A DNA stretch of 37,460 nucleotides from an uncultured Porphyromonadaceae bacterium (GTDB taxonomy: Bacteria > Bacteroidota > Bacteroidia > Bacteroidales > Muribaculaceae), in NCBI GenBank assembly GCA_902495245.1, contig CABUWI010000015.1, positions 1-37,460 of the forward strand, written 5' to 3'. The translations under genes and the position numbers were made by a program. The first letter of the stretch is position 1. Every line of letters begins with the position of its first letter. The notes under the pieces were generated by a model that made no database searches, was not told the DNA's origin, and worked only from the letters and a program-made list of their open reading frames with translations. Shown piece by piece: positions 1 through 7,742 of this stretch.

Positions 1-72
1 GTCAGCTCCGAGGGCGAAAGAGCCGAGCGCGAGCGCCATCAGCCCTTTCAGGGTTGTTGTAAATTTAGACAT
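1..72 (-). CDS. N-terminus of an exported protein (cut by window edge)
   Basis: The reverse strand reads ATG at 72-70 followed by 24 open codons to the window edge. They encode a short Lys-containing N-terminus (MSKFTTTLKG) and a hydrophobic stretch rich in Leu, Ala and Gly, which looks like a Sec signal peptide. The mature protein lies outside the window, so no function can be given. A good promoter at 319-350 points toward it, leaving a leader of about 240 nt. Start choice rests on the signal-like N-terminus only. Confidence 0.6.
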   Translation of the reverse strand, partial: MSKFTTTLKGLMALALGSFALGAD

Positions 73-312
73 AAATGTAAATCGATGATTGATTATTGAT
101 AAAAAATGTGATAGCTGAGACGGGGACACGACGAAGCGCACGCGAAGCGAGTGGCGTTTCGCGCGTTTCGAGGGGTATATAATTCGGTGTGTTTTTACAA
201 AAAATTACCTGACCGCTATGGTTTAGCAGCCGACTGCGCCCCGTTGAGGGGGGGTAATTACCTGATATTCAGACACTTGATTGAGATGTAAGACCGATTG
301 ATATCGAAAGAT
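73..312 (-). promoter_or_regulatory. Long 5' leader with direct repeats and hairpins
   Basis: This stretch lies between the minus-strand promoter at 319-350 and the start codon at 72 and holds no convincing gene. On the transcribed strand the 10-mer TCAGGTAATT occurs twice (267-258 and 212-203), 55 bp apart. Between the copies is a CCCC/GGGG hairpin, and downstream, around 120-180, several GCGAA/TTCGC self-complementary segments. It could be an attenuator or other cis-regulatory RNA, but this is inferred from layout. Confidence 0.35.
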
Positions 313-318
313 GATGTC

Positions 319-350
319 GCAAAGTTACACAAATTCCCCAATCCGCCAAA
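319..350 (-). promoter_or_regulatory. Promoter, Bacteroidota type, for the exported protein
   Basis: On the minus strand TTTG (350-347) is followed after 19 nt by TAACTTTGC (327-319). This matches the -33 TTTG / -7 TAnnTTTG consensus of Bacteroidota primary sigma factor promoters. The only gene in line downstream is the exported protein starting at 72. Confidence 0.6.
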
Positions 351-412
351 GCCGTTAACACATTTTAACTATTCATCTCACCCCGTCGGGCCCGCAATTC
401 GCGAATAATGGC

Positions 413-425
413 TAACTTTGCCCGC
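413..425 (+). promoter_or_regulatory. -7 promoter element abutting the start codon
   Basis: TAACTTTG at 413-420 is followed by only five bases before ATG 426. A transcript starting the usual few bases past the -7 element would be essentially leaderless. No clear -33 TTTG is visible upstream. Confidence 0.5.
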
Positions 426-1217
426 ATGAATGCAACAACTCAGAGCGAAGAAGAAGAAGAAGTCATAGTGTCGCTGACGTCGTTTCCGCCGGCGATTGAG
501 TTTGCCGTCGGGGCGGTGAAGTCTATTTTAGCGGGGTCGGTGCTCCCCGACCGCGTGGTGCTCTACCTGACCCGCGCCGAGTTCGGCGACCGGCCGCTGC
601 CGGCCGAACTGACCGCACTGGCCGCGAGCGAGCCGCGGTTTGAAATCCGCGACTTTCCGCGCAACATCAGGTCATATCGCAAACTCGTGCCCGCGCTGCG
701 CGACTTTCCCCGCGCGGTGATTGTTACGGTTGACGACGACGTGGCCTACGACCGCCACATGCTGCGCGACCTGCTGGCGGCTCACCGCCGCCACCCCGCC
801 GACGTGATTGCCCACCGCGCCAAGCGCGTCATTCCCGACAGGCCCTACAGAGAGTGGCCCAAGCTGCGCTGGTATCACTTTCTGGCGCAGCCCGACCGCA
901 GCGGCTGCCTGACAATGCAGACGGGCGTCGGCGGCGTGCTCTACCCTCCGGGCGCGCTGCGCGCCGACATGATTGACGAGGAACTGTTCAGCCGCCTGGC
1001 GCCCACGGCCGATGACATATGGTTCTGGGGCGCCGCCGTGGCCAACGGGCGCAAGATTCGCCCCACGGGTGCGGCCCACAACAAGCCGCGCGGCCTCGGC
1101 AAACCGCGCTCGCTCTCGCTCAAGACTGTAAACTTCAAGCAGGGGGCCGACCGCAACGACGCTGCCTTCCGCGCCCTCCTGGCCGAGTTTCCCGAAATTG
1201 CCCGCCGCCTCAATTAG
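426..1217 (+). CDS. Glycosyltransferase-like protein
   Basis: A 263-residue protein that opens with VIVSLTSFP, a beta-strand typical of the nucleotide-sugar-binding end of GT-A glycosyltransferases. A DDD triad in VTVDDDVAYD near residue 107 is a good candidate for the metal-binding DxD motif, and DDIWFW near residue 202 resembles an acceptor-side acidic motif. It probably transfers a sugar onto a cell-surface polysaccharide in the cytoplasm. An upstream ATG at 408 overlaps the -7 element, so ATG 426 is preferred. The stop codon lies within a 9-bp tandem repeat shared with the convergent gene's 3' flank. Donor and acceptor cannot be deduced. Neighbouring Stealth, LicD and GT genes support a glycan role. 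Confidence 0.7.
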   Translation: MNATTQSEEEEEVIVSLTSFPPAIEFAVGAVKSILAGSVLPDRVVLYLTRAEFGDRPLPAELTALAASEPRFEIRDFPRNIRSYRKLVPALRDFPRAVIVTVDDDVAYDRHMLRDLLAAHRRHPADVIAHRAKRVIPDRPYREWPKLRWYHFLAQPDRSGCLTMQTGVGGVLYPPGALRADMIDEELFSRLAPTADDIWFWGAAVANGRKIRPTGAAHNKPRGLGKPRSLSLKTVNFKQGADRNDAAFRALLAEFPEIARRLN

Positions 1218-1253
1218 ACCAATTAGACCAATTAGACTAATTAGACTAATTGG
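1211..1253. repeat. 9-bp tandem repeat between convergent genes
   Basis: Units of (C/T)AATTAGAC start at 1211, 1220, 1229 and 1238, followed by a partial TAATTGG unit at 1247. The stop codon of the plus-strand gene is inside the first unit and the stop of the minus-strand gene is immediately after the array. Because CCAATTAG and CTAATTGG are complementary, the array can also fold into a weak hairpin on either strand. Confidence 0.8.
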
Positions 1254-2129
1254 TTAGTCTTCAATGTCGTTGAGGTCGTAGCGATCAAAGTAGCTGAGGT
1301 CGCGCTGCGTGGCGATGCGGGCGCGGCCACGGGCGCGCTTGGCCAGGAACTCTTCGTAGGACTTGACGGCGTAGTGATTGATGCGGATAACGTCTTGCTG
1401 CGGCACGCGGTCGCGGAATCCGCGGGTCAGCGGCTCGCCGTGCGAGTCGGCCGAACGGCCGGCAATGCGGGCGGCTTCGTGGCAGCCGGTCATGCAGCAC
1501 ACGCGGCGCGGGTCGACGATGCTCTTGACGTGGGTGTTGAGCCTGTGGTCCGGCAGCGAGTGGCGGCGAAAGCGCTCCATCATGGTGCCGGGCAGGCGCG
1601 TGCGGGCGCCCGAGCTGCCATAGACCAGCCAGTTGACCTCGACCGACGAGAAGCGCTCCAGCGGGCGCAGAAAGTCGGGAATCGAGGCGTCGCGCAGCGG
1701 CACGATGAGCTCGTCGAGGTCGATGACGGCAATCCAGCGGGCGTCGAGCCGATGGCGCTCAAGGCAGTCATCGTAGGCGTCGAGCTGGCGGCACTGGCCG
1801 TGAATCGGCGTGTACTCGACGAGGCCCGAGGCGATGTAGGGCTCGAGCACCTCGCGGGTGTTGTCGGTGCTGTCGTTGTCGTAGATATAGAACTTCTCGA
1901 CGCCTTGGCTGCGGTGCCATTCAATCCATTCGGCAAAATACGGAGCTTCGTTCTTGGCGATGGCGCACACGGCCAGATAGTGCCGCGGCGCGGGCAGGTC
2001 GCCGCGGCTCATGCGAAGCCGCAGGCGCAGGGCGCGCAGCGGGCCGTAGCGCAGAATGCCCCGCCAGCGGTTGCGGGCCATCTTGTGCGGAATCACGCCC
2101 GCAATGACTTCGGCAACGGCTTTCTTCAT
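1254..2129 (-). CDS. Glycosyltransferase, GT92 / DUF23-like
   Basis: A 291-residue protein. Residues about 50-95 carry LAVCAIAKNEAPYFAEWIEW and YIYDNDSTDNT, the signature of the GT92-like / Glyco_tranf_2_4 group, which binds nucleotide sugar through this loop. VIDLDELIVP near residue 138 supplies the DLD metal-binding motif. The family adds sugars to glycans; substrate is unknown. It overlaps the upstream Stealth gene by four bases (ATGA at 2129-2126), so the two are almost certainly co-transcribed and possibly translationally coupled. The Lys/Arg-rich first 40 residues resemble a membrane-surface anchor. Confidence is high for the family and low for the reaction. Confidence 0.8.
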   Translation of the reverse strand: MKKAVAEVIAGVIPHKMARNRWRGILRYGPLRALRLRLRMSRGDLPAPRHYLAVCAIAKNEAPYFAEWIEWHRSQGVEKFYIYDNDSTDNTREVLEPYIASGLVEYTPIHGQCRQLDAYDDCLERHRLDARWIAVIDLDELIVPLRDASIPDFLRPLERFSSVEVNWLVYGSSGARTRLPGTMMERFRRHSLPDHRLNTHVKSIVDPRRVCCMTGCHEAARIAGRSADSHGEPLTRGFRDRVPQQDVIRINHYAVKSYEEFLAKRARGRARIATQRDLSYFDRYDLNDIED

Positions 2130-3118
2130 CGCTCAAAGCTCGATTTGTCGGGCAGGATATGGTGGAAGGCGAGCTTGAGCCGCTTCATGACCATGTCGTA
2201 GTTGCGAATGTTGACGTTATCGTTGAGGCAGACGAGCGAGTATTGCTGCGAATAGATGGCGCGGATTGCGGCCGCCGACTTGACCATGAGCGGAAACATC
2301 TTCGTGTCGCTGTAGGTGTTGTAGGGCTCGAAATTGCCGCGGCAGATCTGCCACGTGCGGAACAGCTCGGGGGTATAGTCCGTCTCCGAGCGGAAGCGGT
2401 TGGCCGACGTCTCGGTCAGTTCTTTTTCGGCCACGGCCCAGACCTCTTCGAATGTCGACTTGAGATAGGGCTGGGCGTTGTGGGGCGTGCGCAGGGTGAT
2501 GAACTTGCCGTAGGGGCGCAGCAGGTAGTTCCAGCGGGCGCGCAGGCCGTAGGAGGGGTGGAACCACTTGTCGTGGTCGCGCTCAAAGACCTCGCGTTTG
2601 TCGAAATGGCGGTTGATGATGCGCATGTTGTTCTTGATGCGCCTGTACCACTGCGACCACGACGGGTTGTAGAGAAACGCGGCGATGTCGCACGGCAGCC
2701 CGTTGCGGAAAAAGCGCTCCGGGCCGATGTGGTTGATGATATAGAAATCGTCGTTGAAATAGACAAACCGGTCGGCCAGGCCGTCAATGCGGTGCATGTA
2801 GCGCTCGATGACCACGGAGTTGTAGGTCGGCAGAAACTCTTCGGGAATGAAGTCGCGGTGGCTGACCAGATGGAGCTTCGGGTTCGACTCGTCGAGCCAC
2901 TCCGGCTTCTGGCCGGAGGTTACGAAATGAATGCGGCGCACCCAGGGCGCGAACTTCTCGACGCCCCTGAACCAGTATTTCAGGAACCCGTAGTCGCGGA
3001 AACGGGCGTCGGAAACGCCGTTGCGCTCGGTTACGGTCTTGCCTGAATAGCGGGCGAACTCTTCGCGCCAGGCGGGATCGTTCATGTCGACCCACGTAAC
3101 GATGAAATCTATCTCCAT
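2126..3118 (-). CDS. Stealth-family sugar-phosphate transferase
   Basis: A 330-residue protein with all four conserved Stealth regions: CR1 IDFIVTWVDMNDPAW at the N-terminus; CR2 from RFRDYGFLKYWFRGV through VYFNDDFYI (about residues 35-125); CR3 around HNAQPYLKSTFEEVW; and CR4 CLNDNVNIRNYDM near the C-terminus. Stealth proteins transfer hexose-1-phosphate units in capsule or exopolysaccharide synthesis and resemble the GlcNAc-1-phosphotransferase of animals. ATG 3118 is chosen because TAAATTTGC at 3156-3148 is a -7 element lying inside any longer frame and because the protein then starts directly before CR1. The gene is first in a two-gene operon with the GT92-like gene and diverges from licD. 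Confidence 0.88.
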   Translation of the reverse strand: MEIDFIVTWVDMNDPAWREEFARYSGKTVTERNGVSDARFRDYGFLKYWFRGVEKFAPWVRRIHFVTSGQKPEWLDESNPKLHLVSHRDFIPEEFLPTYNSVVIERYMHRIDGLADRFVYFNDDFYIINHIGPERFFRNGLPCDIAAFLYNPSWSQWYRRIKNNMRIINRHFDKREVFERDHDKWFHPSYGLRARWNYLLRPYGKFITLRTPHNAQPYLKSTFEEVWAVAEKELTETSANRFRSETDYTPELFRTWQICRGNFEPYNTYSDTKMFPLMVKSAAAIRAIYSQQYSLVCLNDNVNIRNYDMVMKRLKLAFHHILPDKSSFER

Positions 3119-3147
3119 TTTTTCTGCTATGTGCGCTAAATTTCTGC

Positions 3148-3181
3148 GCAAATTTAACGTTTTTTTTCAATATATCCGAAA
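3148..3181 (-). promoter_or_regulatory. Promoter for the Stealth / GT92 operon
   Basis: The minus strand carries TAAATTTGC at 3156-3148 with TTCG 20 nt upstream, close to the Bacteroidota -33/-7 pattern. About 30 nt of AT-rich leader precede ATG 3118. It overlaps the divergent licD promoter. Confidence 0.55.
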
Positions 3182-3195
3182 TTTGCGTAAATTTG
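3165..3195 (+). promoter_or_regulatory. Promoter for the licD-like gene
   Basis: TAAATTTG at 3188-3195, with TTTC 19 nt upstream, lies four bases before ATG 3200. The transcript is predicted to be nearly leaderless. It shares its upstream half with the divergent Stealth promoter, so one regulator could affect both. Confidence 0.55.
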
Positions 3196-3199
3196 TTGC

Positions 3200-3856
3200 A
3201 TGGAAAAGACCCGTCTGACCAAAACACAACTCACCGACCAACGCCGCGCACGCGACTTCAGGCTCGAAGGCGAGGAACTTCTGCGCGCATTCTCCTCGGC
3301 GCTAAACGCCGACGGCATCGGCTTCTGGCTCGAATTCGGCACCCTGTTAGGCTACCACCGCGAGCACGATTTCATTGCCCACGACTGCGACCTCGACTTC
3401 GGCGCCATGCTCGACGACGCCAAGGCCGTCAGAAAGGCCCTGACCCGACGCGGATTCAAGCTGGTCAGGGAATACACCGACACGGCCGGTGGCCGCGAAG
3501 AGTGCTACAGATACAAGCACACCACCCTCGACGTCTTCTACTTCCGCCGCACGGCCGACGGCCTGCGCTGCACCTCCTACACGCGCGGCCCGCGCCGGTG
3601 GATAGACAGCCTGCTGAACCGGCGCCTCCACATCGTGAAGGAAGTCTCGATTCCCGACAACGGCTTCGCCAGAGTCGACTATAAGGGCTGCCGCGTCGGC
3701 GTGCCGACCGACTGCGTCGAACATCTGCGCCGCCACTACGGCCCCGGCTTCATGACCCCCGACCCCAATTTCGACTACAAAAAGGAGGCCACAAACATAA
3801 CCTGGTTCCCGCTCGACGAGCGCCGCGGCATCGGCCGGCGTTTCGGCAAGAAATAA
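3200..3856 (+). CDS. LicD / fukutin-like phosphotransferase
   Basis: A 218-residue protein of the LicD family. FWLEFGTLLGYHREHDFIAHDCDLDFG at about residues 42-68 holds the family core: the GTLLG loop and the acidic DCDLD cluster expected to bind metal and nucleotide. HTTLDVFYF near residue 110 is the second conserved strand. LicD proteins attach phosphocholine or similar phospho-groups to surface glycans, and fukutin homologs transfer ribitol phosphate. The true substrate here is unknown. ATG 3200 is four bases after a -7 element. The next glycosyltransferase begins 12 bases after the stop, so they form one operon. Confidence 0.82.
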   Translation: MEKTRLTKTQLTDQRRARDFRLEGEELLRAFSSALNADGIGFWLEFGTLLGYHREHDFIAHDCDLDFGAMLDDAKAVRKALTRRGFKLVREYTDTAGGREECYRYKHTTLDVFYFRRTADGLRCTSYTRGPRRWIDSLLNRRLHIVKEVSIPDNGFARVDYKGCRVGVPTDCVEHLRRHYGPGFMTPDPNFDYKKEATNITWFPLDERRGIGRRFGKK

Positions 3857-3868
3857 TCACTCTACGAC

Positions 3869-4804
3869 ATGCCGAAAGTCAGCATCATCGTGCCCGTGCA
3901 CAACACCGAGCAATATCTCGAGGCTTGCGTGCGCTCACTGACCGCGCAGACCCTGCGCGACATCGAGATAATTCTGGTCGAAAACGGCTCGACCGACGGC
4001 TCGGCCGCTCTCTGCGCGGCGCTGGCCCGGACCGACGCGCGCATTCGCCACGTTACCTGCCACGTGGCCGACCTCTCGGCGGCCCGCAACTTCGGCGTCA
4101 GGGCGTCAAAGGGCAACTATCTGGGCTTCGTCGACAGCGACGACACCGTGCTGCCGGAAATGTTTGAAGACATGCACTCGCTGGCCGCTGAAAACGGCCT
4201 CGGACTCGTTGACTGCAACTACTGCAAGGTCTACGACGGCGGCAAGCGGCGCTACAAGTTCGGTCAGGACGGACGTCGGCGAATCTTGACGGCCCGCGAG
4301 GCCGTCGAGCTGAACTTCGGCGAGCGCGTGTCGAAACTGGTGTGCACGATGCTGTTTCGCCGCGACCTCTTCGAGGGCGGCCTGCAGTTTCCCGAACACA
4401 TGTTCAACGAAGACCGCGCCTCGACATTCCTCTTCATGGCCGCGGCGGGCAAGGTGGGCATCATCGACAAGGCCTATTACCTCTACTATCAGCGCGGCAA
4501 CAGCCTGAGCCACACCAAGGACTTCCGCAAATATCGCGACTCGCTCGAGGCCGACTGCCGCCGCCTTCGCTTCATCGGCGAGAGCGGCATGTTCACCGGA
4601 GCGGCCGAGCGCCGGCGCGCCGCCTTCAAGACGGCGAACGCGCTCGTGCGCAAGCTGGGCCACATGTACTCATGCGCCCGTACCGACGCCGAAAAGGCCG
4701 AACTGCGCGCCCTGCTCTCAACCACCGCCCTCATTCCGCCCGGCACCTCGCTCGCCCTCAAGCAGCGCGCCATTCTCCTCTACCTCCGCACCCGCCTCCG
4801 CTAA
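3869..4804 (+). CDS. Family 2 glycosyltransferase
   Basis: A 311-residue GT2 enzyme. The N-terminus PKVSIIVPVHNTEQYLEACV and the following IIILVENGSTDGS-like strand form the nucleotide-sugar fold. DSDDTVLPEM near residue 90 is the DxD metal site. EDRAS near residue 180 is a plausible place for the catalytic acid, by analogy with family members. No transmembrane segment is evident, so it should act at the cytoplasmic side on a lipid-linked glycan. Position 12 bases after the LicD-like gene indicates co-transcription. Donor and acceptor are unknown. Confidence 0.85.
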   Translation: MPKVSIIVPVHNTEQYLEACVRSLTAQTLRDIEIILVENGSTDGSAALCAALARTDARIRHVTCHVADLSAARNFGVRASKGNYLGFVDSDDTVLPEMFEDMHSLAAENGLGLVDCNYCKVYDGGKRRYKFGQDGRRRILTAREAVELNFGERVSKLVCTMLFRRDLFEGGLQFPEHMFNEDRASTFLFMAAAGKVGIIDKAYYLYYQRGNSLSHTKDFRKYRDSLEADCRRLRFIGESGMFTGAAERRRAAFKTANALVRKLGHMYSCARTDAEKAELRALLSTTALIPPGTSLALKQRAILLYLRTRLR

Positions 4805-4855
4805 ATCAGCAAAAATCTCCTGAGCATCAACCGCTTACAAAAAATCTTTCTCTGT

Positions 4856-4886
4856 AAAGAAAAGAAATAGCCCAATTCTTTTCTTT
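4856..4886. terminator. Bidirectional terminator candidate
   Basis: AAAGAAAAGAA (4856-4866) and TTCTTTTCTTT (4876-4886) form a perfect 11-bp stem around a 9-nt loop. It lies between a plus-strand glycosyltransferase and a minus-strand antitoxin remnant that converge on it. The stem is A/T-rich, so strength is uncertain. Confidence 0.45.
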
Positions 4887-4909
4887 CTAAAGAAAACTTT
4901 TCGTATCGG

Positions 4910-5253
4910 TCAGAGCATGGCGGCAACGCGGCGGATATTGGCGATACGCTCCATGAAGGAACGGTCGTGCTGAACCTTGCCTTTGTTGTAGGCCGACTGA
5001 AGATTGAGCCAGAAATCGGAATCGATACCCAACGCAGCTTCAATCATCATTGCATACTCAACCGTGAAATCGCGCTTGCCGTTAATGAGTTCGTTCAGCA
5101 ATGAAACCTTGACACCTATGCTCTCGGCCAACTTTGTCTGCGTATGCCGCGACACTCCAACTCCTCTCTGAGCATTTCTCCCGGGTGGGTCGGTTCATAA
5201 GGCGCAAGATTATTTGCAATCATATTGGGGTCGATCCCCGGAAGCGTAATCAT
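4910..5253 (-). pseudogene. higA: HigA-like antitoxin, split by a frameshift
   Basis: On the minus strand ATG 5253 opens a frame reading MITLPGIDPNMIANNLAPYE, then PTHPGEMLREELECRGI. This is the usual N-terminus of Bacteroidetes-type HigA antitoxins. The rest of the protein (QTKLAESIGVKVSLLNELIN, then DFWLNLQSAYN, ending at 4910) is in another frame. Between ATA (5145-5143) and CAG (5140-5138) only two bases are present where family members need one codon, so one base is missing. The intact protein would be about 113 residues with an XRE-type helix-turn-helix. No HigB toxin gene is adjacent; upstream is the DUF389 gene, 20 bases away. Internal initiation from GTG 5155 would give an 81-residue C-terminal piece lacking part of the N-terminus. 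A sequencing error cannot be excluded. Confidence 0.72.
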
Positions 5254-5272
5254 ATCAATCGTAATGGTTTGG

Positions 5273-6622
5273 TCAGAGGTTGACCAGGCGGACGCGGGGG
5301 CGGTTGAGGCGCGCTTCGAGATATTGGCGGAAGCGGGCGGTCTCGGCGGCGTTCATGGGCTTGGAGTACTTGACCAGGACGAGGTTGAGCGTGTCGAGAC
5401 GCGCGGAATCGACCGCGCTGACCACTGCGGTGGTAACGGCGATGTCGCGCACCTTGGGGAACACCACTTTCAGCTCGGGCGAGATGATGGCGCCCATCGA
5501 GTCGTTGGCGGCAATCAGGGCCATGCGCGTGCGCAGCGAGTCGATTACGGACTGCTGCCGCTCGATTGTCTGCTGCGTCAGGGCATACATGGAGCTGAGC
5601 ATGGCGCCCGAGGTCTTTTCGACGTCGACGTCCTGCACCGCCGAGCCCTGAATGATTTTCAGCTGCGTGCCGCCCAGGTGGTATTGGTCGAGCTTGTCGG
5701 TCATGGCCGTGAGCAGCGAGTCCTGAGGCAACGGCTTGCCCATCAGGGCCACGGTCAGCGTGCGCCCCTGCTTGGTCATCGAGCTCTTGTAGCTCAGCAC
5801 CTGAGTGTTGGGGAAGTTGAACTGCGAGTTGACAAAGCGCGAGCAGTTGCTCGTGAAGTTATTCTGCAAGAACATGCTGTATGTCAGATATATGGCAGGC
5901 AGCATGGTCAGGGCGGCGATGATGTAGACCGTCCGGCGCACGCGCTTGGCGCGGGCCGGGTCGGCAAACGACTTGAGGTCATATTTCATCAGCTTTACGC
6001 CGGCGTAGGTGGCCACGGCAATGAACACCGAGTTGATGAAGAAGAGATAGAGGGCGCCGAACAGATAGTGGAGCTGCAGGGTTGCCAGGCCGTAGCCCGC
6101 GGTGCAGAGCGGAGGCATCAGGGCCGTTGCGATGGCCACGCCCGGAATGACGTTGCCCTTGTTTTTTGCGCCCAGTGCCAGAATGCCCGCCGCGCCGCCG
6201 AAGAAGCCGATGAAGACGTCGTAGATTGTCGGCGTGGTGCGCGCCAGCAGCTCCGAGTGGCTCTCGTTGACGGGCGAAATCATGAAGTAGACACACGAGG
6301 TGAGCACCGAGATGGAGGCGGCGATGGCCAGGTTGCGGAACGACCGCTTCATCAGCTCGAAATCGTGCACGCCCACGGCGAGACCCATGCCTATGATAGG
6401 CCCCATGAGCGGCGAAATGAGCATGGCGCCGATAATGACGGCAGTCGAGTTCGTGTTCAGTCCCAGCGAGGCGATGAAGATGGCCACCACCAGAATCAGG
6501 CTGTTCATGCCGCGGAAGGAAACACCCTCGCGTATGGCCTGCTCGGCCTCGGCCTGCGGAATCAGAAAAGGCGTCAGGTTGAAGAAGTCCTTCACCTTGT
6601 CGCGCATTGCATTGAGGTCCAT
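5273..6622 (-). CDS. DUF389 family integral membrane protein
   Basis: A 449-residue protein. Residues about 35-260 contain the DUF389 core of several hydrophobic helices with the conserved segments STAVIIGAMLISPLMGPIIG and GNVIPGVAIATALMPPLC. The remaining C-terminal half (about 170 residues) is soluble and predicted periplasmic or cytoplasmic. DUF389 proteins sit in the inner membrane and have no firmly established function; a transport or stress role has been suggested. It starts 11 bases after the DUF4831 gene and is probably the third gene of the nnr operon, followed by the broken higA. Confidence 0.82.
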   Translation of the reverse strand: MDLNAMRDKVKDFFNLTPFLIPQAEAEQAIREGVSFRGMNSLILVVAIFIASLGLNTNSTAVIIGAMLISPLMGPIIGMGLAVGVHDFELMKRSFRNLAIAASISVLTSCVYFMISPVNESHSELLARTTPTIYDVFIGFFGGAAGILALGAKNKGNVIPGVAIATALMPPLCTAGYGLATLQLHYLFGALYLFFINSVFIAVATYAGVKLMKYDLKSFADPARAKRVRRTVYIIAALTMLPAIYLTYSMFLQNNFTSNCSRFVNSQFNFPNTQVLSYKSSMTKQGRTLTVALMGKPLPQDSLLTAMTDKLDQYHLGGTQLKIIQGSAVQDVDVEKTSGAMLSSMYALTQQTIERQQSVIDSLRTRMALIAANDSMGAIISPELKVVFPKVRDIAVTTAVVSAVDSARLDTLNLVLVKYSKPMNAAETARFRQYLEARLNRPRVRLVNL

Positions 6623-6633
6623 GGCTCGGGCGG

Positions 6634-7737
6634 TCAGTCAGCAGTTTCGTTCAGCGTGCCCAGCTCCTTGAGGCCGCCGGTTACGGGGTCGAAAATCGCA
6701 TATCCGGGCTCCTTCTTGCTCGAGAACAGAGCCGGATTCAGGCCGAACACAACGCCGAGCTGCGCCACGTTGAAGCGCGCGCCGGCCACCTTGCGGCCGT
6801 CGAACTCGACCGCAAACTCGGCCGCGCCCGGAATGCAGTATGGCACTCCGTTCTTGGGGAATGCCTTCGGCTCTCCCTTCTCGGTCTTGGGCAGGCGTCC
6901 GCGGTCGGCCACCTTCATTTGCAGGTAGACGGGCGCGCCGCTCAGGTCGTCGGCGCCTACAAATCCGCTCAGCGCGTTGATGCGGGCAATGACCACGTCG
7001 GCGGCGTCGCCGTCGGCAGGCACATAGACGGCGCGCGTCGACGCCGTGCGGGTCTGCACCGTGCCGAGAAACATGGCTGTCAGCGCCTCTTCCTGGGCAT
7101 TGATGTTATTCAGAATCAGCTCGAGCGCCTTGCCGTCGGGCATGACGTCGGCCTGGCCGGTCAGATAGTCCTGACGGCTCTGGCGCAGCTGCATGATCTG
7201 GTCGGCGGCAAGTTGGGCGCGCTTGGCCAGCGACGAACTCTGGACCATCTCTTCCGTAACGGCGTAGCGTGCGGCCGCCGTTTCGAGCGGCGATTTTGAG
7301 GGTTTTGTCGGCGCCGCCGAGGCCGACGTCGTCTTCTCTACGTCAGGTTCGGTCGAGATGGCCAGGGGTACACCCTGAGCGCTCAAAGCCACGAAGACGG
7401 GCGCGCCGGCCTTGAACTGCATCAGCCACTGCTCGGCGCCGTCGGCAATCTCGCCGCGGGGTGTCAGCACGGCCTTCGTGAGGCGCCAGCTTGTCGACGC
7501 CTTACCGACGGCCTTGCGCGCAGCCTCCGCGCCAAGATAGCGCTCGGCATAGTTGTAGAACTCGCCGGGAGTGCGCACGGTGCATTCAGCCTCGAGGTCG
7601 ATGTCGATGACTGTGCGCGGAAGCGAATAGGCAATGCCGTAGTCGTTGGCTTTCGAAGCCGCGAGTTTGGTTACGGTCTGAGCCGGGGCTGAAACGAAAA
7701 ACCCGGCGGTCAGAGCAATGAGGAAGAGTTTTTTCAT
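6634..7737 (-). CDS. DUF4831 family exported protein
   Basis: A 367-residue protein with a clear signal peptide (MKKLFLIALTAGFFVSAPAQ, cleavage near residue 20). The mature part matches my recollection of DUF4831: an N-terminal beta-rich region with YSLPRTVIDIDLEAE, the EFYNYAERYLG segment, and a QEEALTAMFLG block in the middle. A Thr/Ser/Pro/Lys-rich linker lies around residues 135-150. The function of the family is unknown. Its location in the envelope is inferred from the signal. It is 5 bases downstream of nnr and 11 bases upstream of the DUF389 gene. Confidence 0.75.
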   Translation of the reverse strand: MKKLFLIALTAGFFVSAPAQTVTKLAASKANDYGIAYSLPRTVIDIDLEAECTVRTPGEFYNYAERYLGAEAARKAVGKASTSWRLTKAVLTPRGEIADGAEQWLMQFKAGAPVFVALSAQGVPLAISTEPDVEKTTSASAAPTKPSKSPLETAAARYAVTEEMVQSSSLAKRAQLAADQIMQLRQSRQDYLTGQADVMPDGKALELILNNINAQEEALTAMFLGTVQTRTASTRAVYVPADGDAADVVIARINALSGFVGADDLSGAPVYLQMKVADRGRLPKTEKGEPKAFPKNGVPYCIPGAAEFAVEFDGRKVAGARFNVAQLGVVFGLNPALFSSKKEPGYAIFDPVTGGLKELGTLNETAD

Positions 7738-7742
7738 GTCAA

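Noticed and set aside
5225..6928. Open plus-strand frame of 567 codons
   Set aside because: It is antisense to the DUF389 and DUF4831 genes, with His/Gly/Arg/Val-rich low-complexity content typical of a shadow frame in GC-rich DNA.
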